In this document: positions 1 to 6,273 of the stretch, one piece after another
Position numbering within the stretch: position 1 is the stretch's first letter
Layout: every line of letters starts with the position of its first letter
NCBI GenBank assembly: GCA_022360075.1
Contig: JAKSDN010000482.1
Coordinates: 1-6,977, forward strand
From: Kiloniellales bacterium
GTDB taxonomy: Bacteria; Pseudomonadota; Alphaproteobacteria; Kiloniellales; JAKSDN01
DNA: 6,977 bases
Direction of reading: 5' to 3'
The notes under the pieces: model-generated
Databases searched by the model: none
What the model was told of the DNA's origin: nothing
Seen by the model: the letters and a program-made list of their open reading frames with translations, nothing else
Position numbers and translations under genes: made by a program

Positions 1-837
1 CAGGGGCTGATCCAGGGCGCCATGTACGCCCTGATCGCGGTCGGCCTGACCCTGGTCTACGGCCTGCTGCGCATCCTCCATGTGGCGCACGCGGGGCTTT
101 ACACGCTCGGTGGCTACATCGCGGTGCTGGCGACCAACGCCCTCGGCTCGGTCTGGCTGGCCGCGCTGATCGCCGTGCCGCTGGTCGGGCTCTTGGGCAT
201 GGCGATCTATCGTCTGCTCTACGAGCCGATCCTCGACAAGCCGCCCTATGTCGCCCTGATCGCCTCGATCGGCCTGTTCATCTGCATGGAGGAGGCCTTC
301 CGGCTGGTCTTCGGGCCCTACGGCAACAGCTTCGAACAGGCGCCCTTCGAGGGCGTCGTCGAGATTGGCCCGCTGTTCATCCAGAACGCCCAGCTCGCGA
401 CCGTCGTGTTGGCCTTCGTCCTGATCGGCGGTTTGGCGCTCCTGGCCGCGCGCAGCCGGATCGGCGTGGCCTGGCGGGCGACGGTGAGCGATCCCCAGAT
501 AGCGCGGTCCTTCGGCATCGATACGCTCAAGGTGCGCTATCTGAACTTCTTCATCGGCTCGGCCTTGGCCGCGGTGGCCGGGATCCTCGTGGCGCTGCTC
601 AACAACTTCGTCGAGCCCACCATGGGCAGCGTGCCGAGCTACAAGATGCTGGCGATCATCGTGCTGGGCGGCTTGGGCAGCCTGCGCGGGACGCTGGTGG
701 CCGCGCTCGCCCTCGGTGTGCTCGAGTCCTTCGGCACGATCTACATCGGCCATCTCCTGGACCGGGATGCGATCGCCTTCCTGTTCCTGATCGTGATTCT
801 GATGATCAGGCCGCAGGGCCTGTTGGGCCGGAGCTGA
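1..837 (+). CDS. livH: LivH-type ABC permease, 5' end missing (branched-chain amino acid / HAAT family)
   Basis: Inner-membrane permease that pairs with LivM to form the translocation channel of a branched-chain-amino-acid-type importer. The frame is open from base 1 and yields 278 residues. The ATG at 22 is unlikely to be the start: it lies inside the first membrane segment (QGAMYALIAVGLTLVYG), which in the family follows about 10 more residues. The conserved block after it, VYGLLRILHVAHAGLYTLGGY, is a LivH hallmark. A cytoplasmic coupling loop (WRATVSDPQIARSFGID, bases about 472-525) matches the EAA-like loop that docks the ATPase. IIVLGGLGSLRGTL near bases 655-693 is the second LivH hallmark. 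The protein ends in a short IRPQGLLGRS tail. It is followed 3 nt later by livM. Substrate cannot be read from the permease; amides, urea or other amino acids are alternatives to leucine, isoleucine and valine. Confidence 0.93.
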   Translation, partial: QGLIQGAMYALIAVGLTLVYGLLRILHVAHAGLYTLGGYIAVLATNALGSVWLAALIAVPLVGLLGMAIYRLLYEPILDKPPYVALIASIGLFICMEEAFRLVFGPYGNSFEQAPFEGVVEIGPLFIQNAQLATVVLAFVLIGGLALLAARSRIGVAWRATVSDPQIARSFGIDTLKVRYLNFFIGSALAAVAGILVALLNNFVEPTMGSVPSYKMLAIIVLGGLGSLRGTLVAALALGVLESFGTIYIGHLLDRDAIAFLFLIVILMIRPQGLLGRS

Positions 838-840
838 GCC

Positions 841-1695
841 ATGGGCGCTTACGAGCTAAGCCTGGTCACGCTGGTCGGGATCAACGTCCTGCTGGCGCTC
901 AGCCTTAACCTGATCACCGGATTCTGCGGCCAGATCAGTTTGGGTCACGCGGCCTTCTTCGGCATCGGCGCCTATTGCGGCGCCCTGCTGGCCAAGGCCG
1001 GCACCGGCTTGCTGCTTTGCCTGGGCGCGGGCGCGCTCGCCGCCGGGCTGGCCGGCGTTATCGTCGGCGTTTTGTCGCTGCGCGTGCGCGAGGACTTCCT
1101 GGCGATCAGCACCATGGGGGTGGGCTTCCTGTTCCTCGGCGTTGTCCGGCAGCAAGAGGCCCTGGGCGGCGAACTGGGCATCGCGCAGATCCCCGAGGCC
1201 GGGATCGGGACGAGCGGCTTTCTGGCCCTCGTGCTCGGCGCCTGCCTGCTGCTGATCGCGGGCAGCCTCTATCTCAAGCGCTCCTGGCTCGGCTTCGCCT
1301 TCGACTCGATCGCCGACAACGAGGACACGGCGCGCGGGCTCGGCCTCGATGTCGCCCGCTACAAGCTGGTGGCTTTTGGCCTTGGCACGGCGCTCGCCGG
1401 TTTCGCCGGCGTGCTCTATGCCTACTACGCCCGCATCATCGTGCCCGATGCCTTCGGCTTTACGGTCTCGATCACGATCCTCGCCATGGTCGTGGTCGGC
1501 GGAATCGGCTCGACCCTCGGAGTCCTGCTCGCGGCCGTGGTGCTGACCCTGTTGCCGGAGCTGTTTCGCTTCATCAACGACTACAAGCTCCTGCTCTACG
1601 GCGGCCTGCTGGTGCTGACCATGCGCTTTGCGCCGGGCGGCCTGGCGGGTTGGCTGCGCGATTGGCGGGCGAGAAAGTCGATGGCAGTGCCATGA
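841..1695 (+). CDS. livM: LivM-type ABC permease
   Basis: Second membrane subunit of the Liv-type importer, 284 residues, near the short end for LivM proteins, many of which carry extra N-terminal helices. The ATG at 841 is preceded by GGAG at 830-833, seven bases upstream and inside the end of livH, which fixes the start. Residues 22-45 (LNLITGFCGQISLGHAAFFGIGAY) hold the LivM hallmark G-x-C-G-Q-x-S-L-G-H-A. Residues 85-118 correspond to the DYLAI...GG..GI segment, with GG at 109-110 and GI at 113-114. The cytoplasmic coupling loop is at about 150-177 (IADNEDTARGLGLD, then RYK). VVVGGIGSTLG at 217-227 is the typical late motif. The hydrophobic profile suggests about eight membrane segments. 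Its TGA stop overlaps the livG start codon in an ATGA junction, indicating translational coupling. Substrate is not determinable. Confidence 0.94.
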   Translation: MGAYELSLVTLVGINVLLALSLNLITGFCGQISLGHAAFFGIGAYCGALLAKAGTGLLLCLGAGALAAGLAGVIVGVLSLRVREDFLAISTMGVGFLFLGVVRQQEALGGELGIAQIPEAGIGTSGFLALVLGACLLLIAGSLYLKRSWLGFAFDSIADNEDTARGLGLDVARYKLVAFGLGTALAGFAGVLYAYYARIIVPDAFGFTVSITILAMVVVGGIGSTLGVLLAAVVLTLLPELFRFINDYKLLLYGGLLVLTMRFAPGGLAGWLRDWRARKSMAVP

Positions 1696-2439
1696 CGGCC
1701 TTGCTGCGGGTGCGCGAGGCGGCGGTCGCCTTCGGCGGCGTCAGGGCGGTCGATGGCGTGAGCTGCGCGGTCGAAGCGGGTGAGCTGGTCGGGCTGATCG
1801 GCCCGAACGGCGCCGGCAAGACGACGCTGTTGAAGCTGATCGCCGGCATGACCCGCCCGGACGCCGGCACGATCGTTTTCGACGGCCGCGAGGTCACGCG
1901 CGATCCTCTACATCGCCGCGCCCGCCAGGGGCTCGCCGTATCGCGCCAGATCGTCCAGCCGTTCCGCGCCATGACGCTGCGCGAGAACGTCGCCTTCGCG
2001 GCCGGCGGTGCCTTGACCCGTAGTCCCTTGAAGGCGCTGCTGGCGCTCGACCGCCGGGCTGCCTTGGCCGAGGCGACGGAGATTCTGGCGCGTCTCGGCA
2101 TCGCCGACGCCGCCGACGGTCTGCCGGGCCAGGCGCCGCTCGGCGTGCTGAAACGCCTGGAGGTCGCCAGGGCACTGGCGCTGCGGCCGAAGCTGATGCT
2201 GCTCGACGAGCCCCTGGCCGGCCTCAACAGCGCCGAGGCCGCGCGCCTCGCCGATTTGATCGCGACGCTCAACCGCGACGGCACGACGATCCTGCTGATC
2301 GAGCACAATCTGGGCGAGGTGCTGCGCATTTGCCGGCGCCTGCTAGTCCTGGACCAGGGCAAACTCCTGGCCGAGGGCGATCCGCAGGCCGTGATGGCGC
2401 AGCCGGCCGTGCGCGCGGCCTATATGGGCGAGGTCAGCG

Positions 2440-2453
<14 letters not shown>
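1692..2453 (+). CDS. livG: LivG-type ABC transporter ATP-binding protein
   Basis: Cytoplasmic ATPase of the Liv-type importer, 253 residues, normal length for LivG. The frame is open further upstream, but similarity to LivG begins at the ATG at 1692 (MTALLRVREAAVAFGGVRAVDGVS) and this ATG overlaps the livM stop as ATGA. The Walker A motif GPNGAGKTT is at residues 37-45. The Q-loop glutamine is probably Q86 in VSRQIVQPF, where the family usually reads RTFQ. Walker B is LMLLDE at 168-173, the D-loop AGLN at 176-179, and the switch histidine H205 (LIEHNL). The LivG-specific feature is the long insertion between the Q-loop and the signature, here about residues 100-147. Odd point: the ABC signature reads APLGVLKRLEVARAL (148-162), so LSGGQ is degenerate with only one glycine of the pair kept. 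It overlaps livF by 14 nt. I judge it functional because all other motifs are intact. Confidence 0.94.
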
Positions 2454-3165
<712 letters not shown>

Positions 3166-3193
3166 AGTCAATTCCCTTGCCTTAGAGCCTGAC

Positions 3194-3213
3194 CCCAAAA
3201 TGATTGCTTTGGG
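3194..3213 (+). terminator. Weak hairpin downstream of livF, possible terminator
   Basis: CCCAAA at 3194-3199 pairs perfectly with TTTGGG at 3208-3213 around an 8-nt loop, beginning 28 nt after the livF stop. No run of T follows on the plus strand, so a classical intrinsic terminator is not supported. It may only reduce read-through or be chance. The larger GC-rich repeats just downstream are better candidates for stopping the convergent transcripts. Confidence 0.25.
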
Positions 3214-3245
3214 AGCAAGAGCTTGGAGCGAAGAGCCTCTTCACT

Positions 3246-3331
3246 TGTCATTGCCGGACTTGATCCGGCAAACCAGGCATCGTTTGACCCAGACGCCAGT
3301 CTGGATCACCGGGTCAAGCCCGGTGGTGACA
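3246..3331. repeat. Extragenic palindromic repeat with two nested hairpins (element A)
   Basis: An 86-nt imperfect palindrome. The 31-nt left arm (3246-3276) and the reverse complement of the right arm (3301-3331) agree at 23 of 31 positions. Each arm is also a hairpin. The left is TTGCCGGA / TCCGGCAA, a perfect 8-bp stem around CTTGA at 3251-3271. The right is CACCGGG / CCCGGTG, a perfect 7-bp stem around TCAAG at 3307-3325. The arms differ mainly by compensated changes within the stems, which suggests selection on pairing. From memory this GCCGGxCTTGAxCCGGC design is a widespread intergenic repeat in Alphaproteobacteria. It lies between convergent operons, so it could help terminate transcription. 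An open frame on the minus strand crossing it (VTTGLDPVIQTGVW...) is a repeat by-product. Confidence 0.8.
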
Positions 3332-3372
3332 AATGAGCTGTGGCAACTCTCTGACATCAAAGAGTTCCTTTC

Positions 3373-3438
3373 GAGTCGGACTCTTGTACCAATCAGCGTT
3401 GAAAGTGACTCATGACGATTGAGGTATAGGTCCGACTC
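3373..3438. repeat. Imperfect 66-nt palindrome of unknown type
   Basis: GAGTCGGAC at 3373-3381 is exactly complementary to GTCCGACTC at 3430-3438. Inside these arms, TTGTACC-AATCA near 3384-3395 can pair, with gaps, with TGA-CGATT-GAGGTATA near 3412-3427, leaving a loop around GCGTTGAAAGTGACT. The outer left arm also contains the small palindrome GAGTCGGACTC (3373-3383). The segment is less GC-rich than its surroundings and does not resemble the repeats on either side. It could be a remnant of a small non-autonomous mobile element; I see no protein-coding content and no clear target-site duplication. Confidence 0.45.
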
Positions 3439-3468
3439 AACGCAGCTCGGCTTCCACACGCCGGAGCG

Positions 3469-3504
3469 GTCATTGCGTGCGCAGCGACGCAATCCAGACT
3501 GGCG
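3469..3504. repeat. Extragenic repeat, GTCATTGC...GCAATCCAG type (element B)
   Basis: A single half-element. ATTGCGT at 3472-3478 and ACGCAAT at 3487-3493 form a perfect 7-bp stem around an 8-nt loop (GCGCAGCG), flanked by GTC on the left and CCAGACTGGCG on the right. The flanks match those of element A. The 13 bases at 3492-3504 are the exact reverse complement of 3294-3306. From memory, GTCATTGCG...CGCAATCCAG sequences recur in intergenic regions of many proteobacterial genomes. There is no coding evidence; open frames through it exist only because the palindromes are GC-rich. Confidence 0.7.
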
Positions 3505-3528
3505 CCGCCTCAATGCCACCAAAGATTT

Positions 3529-3575
3529 ACCTCATCCTGAGGCGCGCCCCCGAGGGCGCGTCTCGAAGGACGCAC
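3529..3575. repeat. Extragenic repeat, CTCATCCTGAGG...CTCGAAGGA type (element C)
   Basis: CGCGCCC at 3543-3549 and GGGCGCG at 3554-3560 form a perfect 7-bp stem around CCGA. This is embedded in outer arms TCCTGAG (3534-3540) and CTCGAAGGA (3562-3570), which pair with a two-base bulge. The frame CCTCATCCTGAGG ... GCGTCTCGAAGGA is one I recognise from memory as a common alphaproteobacterial intergenic repeat, different in family from elements A and B. It lies 25 nt beyond the kynU stop on the minus strand and may contribute to stopping that transcript. Confidence 0.7.
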
Positions 3576-3600
3576 AGTGGAACTGCAGCGGTCCCACTGT
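3574..3600 (-). terminator. Hairpin at the 3' end of kynU, possible terminator
   Basis: ACAGTGG at 3574-3580 and CCACTGT at 3594-3600 form a perfect 7-bp stem around a 13-nt loop that contains CTGCAG. Read on the minus strand, the stem begins at the last base of the kynU TAA stop codon (3602-3600). No T run follows on the minus strand, so it is not a classical intrinsic terminator. It could protect the transcript 3' end or act together with repeat C immediately beyond. Confidence 0.35.
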
Positions 3601-4784
3601 TACGAGAAGCACCGCCTCAGCACCTCACAAAGCCGATCGACATCCGCTTCGTCCTGATAAAGCCCGAAGCCAAATCGCAGCCGATCTCCGCGATAGTCCG
3701 TCACCACGCCCTGCTCCCCTAAGCGTCCATAGAGTTCCGCCGCACGCTCGCTGCGGAAGGTCAAAAAGTTGCCACGGCTCGGCTCTTCGATGGGCACGAC
3801 GAGCTGGCTCGGCTCGAGTTCGTCGAGGCCGAGCTTCGCCAGCCCCGCAACGAAACGCGCCTGCAGTCGGTGTGCATGCGCATGCACCTCCGCAACCGTG
3901 ATCCCCGCCTTATCCAACCACGCCAGGACGGCCTCCAGGCGATAGAGCCCGACCGGGTCGAAGGTCGCGCCGAGGAAGCGCGCGCCGCTCGCCGGGTAGG
4001 GCACCTTGCCGTCCGCGCTCGACTCGAGGCTCTCGAAGGCGGCGAACCAGCCGGTGTCGCGGGGGCGCGGGGCCTGGCCCGGCGGGGCGTGCAGGAAGCA
4101 CACGCCTTCGCCGGCCATGGCGTACTTGTAGCCGCCGCTCATGTAGAAGGCGCGGTCCTGGATCGCGCTCAGGTCGGTCGGCAGCGCCATGAAGCCGTGG
4201 TAGCCGTCGATCACGACAAGGCGCTCGGGCCGCCAGCTCGCCGCGACGATGCGCTCCAGGTCCGGAACTGCGAAGCCGGAGTCGTAGAAGACCTGGCTGA
4301 CGTAGACCAAAGACGCGTCCACGCGCTCGACCGCCTCGACGAAGCGCTTGCCGAAGCTCGCGAAAGGCTCCACCGGCACGCGGGTCACTCGCGCGAGGCC
4401 GGCTTCCTCGAGGCGGCGCATCTGACGGGTGAAGCTGTGGAACTCGCCGTCGCTGGTCAGGACCTCGAGCGGCCGATCCGTCGGGAAGTGAGACAGCAGC
4501 CTGACCAGAAAGCCGTGCGTGTTGGGCCCGAAGGCGAGGCTGCCGGGATCGCTGAGCCCGAGCAGCCGGGCGACGCGGGCCTGAACCGATGGATAGAGCC
4601 GGCCGAAGATCTCCGCCTCCCACTTGTGGTCGACCAGGTGGGCGGCGTCGTGCCAGCAGCGCTCCTGGGCCTCGAAGGTGACGTCGGGCCAGAGATGGTG
4701 GCTATGGGCGGCGAAGTGCAGGCGCGACGGATCGGCGTCCAGAAACCGGCTGAACTGCGCCTTGGTGTCGGGCGGTAGCGTCAC
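3600..4784 (-). CDS. kynU: Divergent kynureninase-like PLP enzyme (aminotransferase class V fold)
   Basis: Probably cleaves kynurenine to anthranilate and alanine in tryptophan degradation; 394 residues, cytoplasmic, no signal peptide. Start is GTG at 4784, overlapping the kynA TGA as GTGA, with GGATGGG just upstream. It has the fold-type I PLP layout: phosphate-side loop PNTHGF (87-92), a central strand with D193 and H196 (VVIDGYHGF; canonical kynureninases also read D-x-x-H), and Schiff-base lysine K220 in GGYKYAMAGEG, resembling kynureninase TYKYLNAGPG. Near the C terminus, DRLRFGFGLYQDEADVDRL (367-385) lines up with kynureninase LRxAPxPLYNSFxDV, with R370 as a candidate carboxylate-binding residue. 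Odd: the N-terminal LDGNSLG motif of canonical KynU is absent, replaced by LHFAAHSHHLWPD (22-34). Family-level assignment rests on motifs; the reaction is inferred mainly from operon context with kynA. Other class V enzymes (desulfurase- or lyase-like) remain possible. Confidence 0.72.
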   Translation of the reverse strand: MTLPPDTKAQFSRFLDADPSRLHFAAHSHHLWPDVTFEAQERCWHDAAHLVDHKWEAEIFGRLYPSVQARVARLLGLSDPGSLAFGPNTHGFLVRLLSHFPTDRPLEVLTSDGEFHSFTRQMRRLEEAGLARVTRVPVEPFASFGKRFVEAVERVDASLVYVSQVFYDSGFAVPDLERIVAASWRPERLVVIDGYHGFMALPTDLSAIQDRAFYMSGGYKYAMAGEGVCFLHAPPGQAPRPRDTGWFAAFESLESSADGKVPYPASGARFLGATFDPVGLYRLEAVLAWLDKAGITVAEVHAHAHRLQARFVAGLAKLGLDELEPSQLVVPIEEPSRGNFLTFRSERAAELYGRLGEQGVVTDYRGDRLRFGFGLYQDEADVDRLCEVLRRCFS

Positions 4785-5908
4785 GCCGGCCCATCCGTTG
4801 GGTTGGCTTCCGTCTGGCTCTCGGCGTAGCGGAAATCCATCTCCCGGCGCAGGCTGTCGGGCAAGGGTGGCAGCTTGGAGCGGGGAATGAAGAAGGTCGA
4901 AAGCGCGAAGAGGTCGGCGAAGACCCGGTGGCGCTCGGCCGACTGGCGCAAGTAGTCGAAGCCGGAAGAGCCGCCGGTGCCGACCTTGCGGCCGATCATG
5001 CGCTGCGCCATCAGCGCGTGGCGGTAACGCCAGAGCGTCAGGGTCTCGTCCATGTCCATCAGCAGGCTGAGCAGGCGAAAGGGGAGCTGCAGGGCCGGCT
5101 CATCGCGATAGAGGTTGATGAAGAGCGCGGCCTGCAGGGCACGCGAGGAGAAGCGCCAAAGCCCCTGCTCGCGCAGCGCCCGGAACTTCTCCGGATCGAA
5201 GAGCGAATCGAAGTGGCGCTGAGCCGATGCCAGGGACTCCAGCTCGGCCGCCTTCTTCGCCTCGCCCAGGGCCGGGTTCGCCCGCACCATCGCGCTGTCG
5301 GCCGCGAAGATCTCCGCAACCGCCTGCCGGTACGCCTCCTGGAAGCGGTAGCCGGCTGTGCTGACGAAGGGCGTACGCTCGAGCCAGGACTCAAGATTGT
5401 CAGCGAGCGAAGGCCGCGACTCCGCCTCGCCAATCCGTACGCGATCATCCGCGCCGAGCGTCGCATCGAAGGGGCGGGCATCGGGGCTGAGCCGCTCACC
5501 GCGCGCCAAGCCCAGGCGCGTTTCGAGCAAGCGGAACTGAACGCTCTGGAAGCCGGACGCCGGGAACAGCAGATCGCGGAAATCGAGGAAGTCGAGCGGC
5601 GTCATGGTCTCGAGCACGTCGAGCTGTTGGACCAGAAGCTTGTTGATCTCGACGATGCGAATCAGCCCGTGCACGACCTGCCCAATGTTGCGTTCATCCA
5701 CAGTCTCGCCGGAGAAGGCCGTCTGTACACGGTCGAGCTCGAACAGGATCTGCTTGAACCAGAGCTCGTAGGCCTGGTGCACCGTGATGAAGAGCATTTC
5801 GTCGTGGGCCGGGCAGCCCTGCAGCGCGCTTTGGCGGCGCTGGCAGTCGAGCAGCGTGTCCAGACACAAGTGCTTGGCGTAAGTGAGACTTTCGCTGTTC
5901 TCGGACAT
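4781..5908 (-). CDS. kynA: Tryptophan 2,3-dioxygenase, long form
   Basis: Heme dioxygenase that opens the indole ring of L-tryptophan with O2 to give N-formylkynurenine, the first step of the kynurenine pathway. It has 375 residues from the ATG at 5908. Conserved active-site residues are visible: F40 and H44 in EMLFITVHQAYELWFKQ, R126 in SGFQSVQFRLLE (substrate carboxylate), proximal heme ligand H297 in TLWRYRHALMAQRMIG, and T311 in GTGGSSG (310-316). These correspond to F51, H55, R117, H240 and T254 of the Xanthomonas enzyme. The protein is much longer than the roughly 300-residue Xanthomonas type. A central stretch (about 135-250) with ESWLERTP and the tail FALSTFFIPR resemble animal TDO. 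The stop overlaps the kynU start by 4 nt, so the two are coupled. The C-terminal 15 residues look unstructured. Confidence 0.95.
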   Translation of the reverse strand: MSENSESLTYAKHLCLDTLLDCQRRQSALQGCPAHDEMLFITVHQAYELWFKQILFELDRVQTAFSGETVDERNIGQVVHGLIRIVEINKLLVQQLDVLETMTPLDFLDFRDLLFPASGFQSVQFRLLETRLGLARGERLSPDARPFDATLGADDRVRIGEAESRPSLADNLESWLERTPFVSTAGYRFQEAYRQAVAEIFAADSAMVRANPALGEAKKAAELESLASAQRHFDSLFDPEKFRALREQGLWRFSSRALQAALFINLYRDEPALQLPFRLLSLLMDMDETLTLWRYRHALMAQRMIGRKVGTGGSSGFDYLRQSAERHRVFADLFALSTFFIPRSKLPPLPDSLRREMDFRYAESQTEANPTDGPA

Positions 5909-6273
5909 GAGGGCGACCTCTCCCAAGGCTCAACGGGAGGCAGAGGCGTCAAGGCTAACACAGGCATGGCGATTCGGCGTGGCGCGTCGTGGATCGCGGC
6001 CCGACTCCGCTTCGTGCCGCTCGAAGCTGTGACATCCAAAGGGCAGGCGACGCGGTGCCGTCAGAATTTTGTCATCAAAGTCTCAAAGTGCAGTCACCGC
6101 AGCGTCGCCCGTCGCCCTTAGACGATCGCCTCAAATCGTCGATCGAGCCCTGAGTATCGCGCCGCCGCCATCACGACATTGACGGCGACGATCTCGGTCC
6201 ACGCCGGGTCGCGTGGGAGCGGAACGAGCCGGGGGCTTGGCCAGGCACTGCCACACAGGAAGGGGAAGCAATC
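5909..6273. other. Divergent intergenic region between kynA and the beta-propeller gene
   Basis: About 365 bases with no supported gene. It must contain the promoter of kynA (minus strand) and probably that of the plus-strand gene at 6274. An AT-richer patch at about 6064-6094 (AGAATTTTGTCATCAAAGTC) is the likeliest promoter area, but I could not match a -35/-10 pair at good spacing on either strand. A small inverted repeat GACGAT / ATCGTC lies at 6121-6126 and 6135-6140. The antisense frames that run through this region lack family similarity, so I treat them as chance. Confidence 0.6.
5917..5924 (-). promoter_or_regulatory. kynA ribosome binding site, decides the start codon
   Basis: On the minus strand GGGAGAGG occupies 5924-5917, eight bases before the ATG at 5908. 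The frame also has an in-frame TTG at 5926 that would add six residues (MGEVAL), but that codon overlaps the ribosome-binding site itself, so the ATG is preferred. The complementary CTCCC on the minus strand (5939-5935) could pair with GGGAG (5924-5920) across a 10-nt loop and partly mask the site; this stem is short and its role is speculative. Confidence 0.7.

Noticed and set aside
975..1691. Upstream in-frame extension of livG
   Set aside because: This part overlaps livM out of frame and is arginine-rich without similarity; LivG homology starts at the ATG at 1692 with an ATGA overlap.
3200..3415. Plus-strand open frame of 71 codons starting MIALGARAWSEEP
   Set aside because: It runs through repeat element A and into the palindrome. 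It has no family similarity and is the kind of spurious frame such repeats produce.
3241..3522. Minus-strand open frame of 93 codons (VTTGLDPVIQTGVW...)
   Set aside because: It is entirely made of elements A and B and the palindrome. Similar 'hypothetical proteins' arise wherever these repeats occur; there is no ribosome-binding context.
3246..3575. Possible CRISPR array from repeated palindromes
   Set aside because: The repeats are few, differ in sequence and orientation, have no regular spacers and no cas genes nearby.
3419..3901. Plus-strand open frame of 160 codons
   Set aside because: The first part is repeats B and C and the rest is antisense to the kynU coding sequence; arginine/proline-rich composition is typical of a shadow frame.
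3870..4778. 302-codon plus-strand open frame antisense to kynU
   Set aside because: Long only because GC-rich third positions suppress stop codons on the opposite strand. The minus strand carries clear PLP-enzyme motifs, and this frame has none.
5909..5926. TTG start at 5926 for kynA
   Set aside because: The TTG overlaps the GGGAGAGG ribosome-binding site that serves the ATG at 5908.
4928..6121. 397-codon plus-strand open frame antisense to kynA
   Set aside because: It mirrors the tryptophan dioxygenase codons and has no recognisable domain; the sense strand has full active-site conservation.
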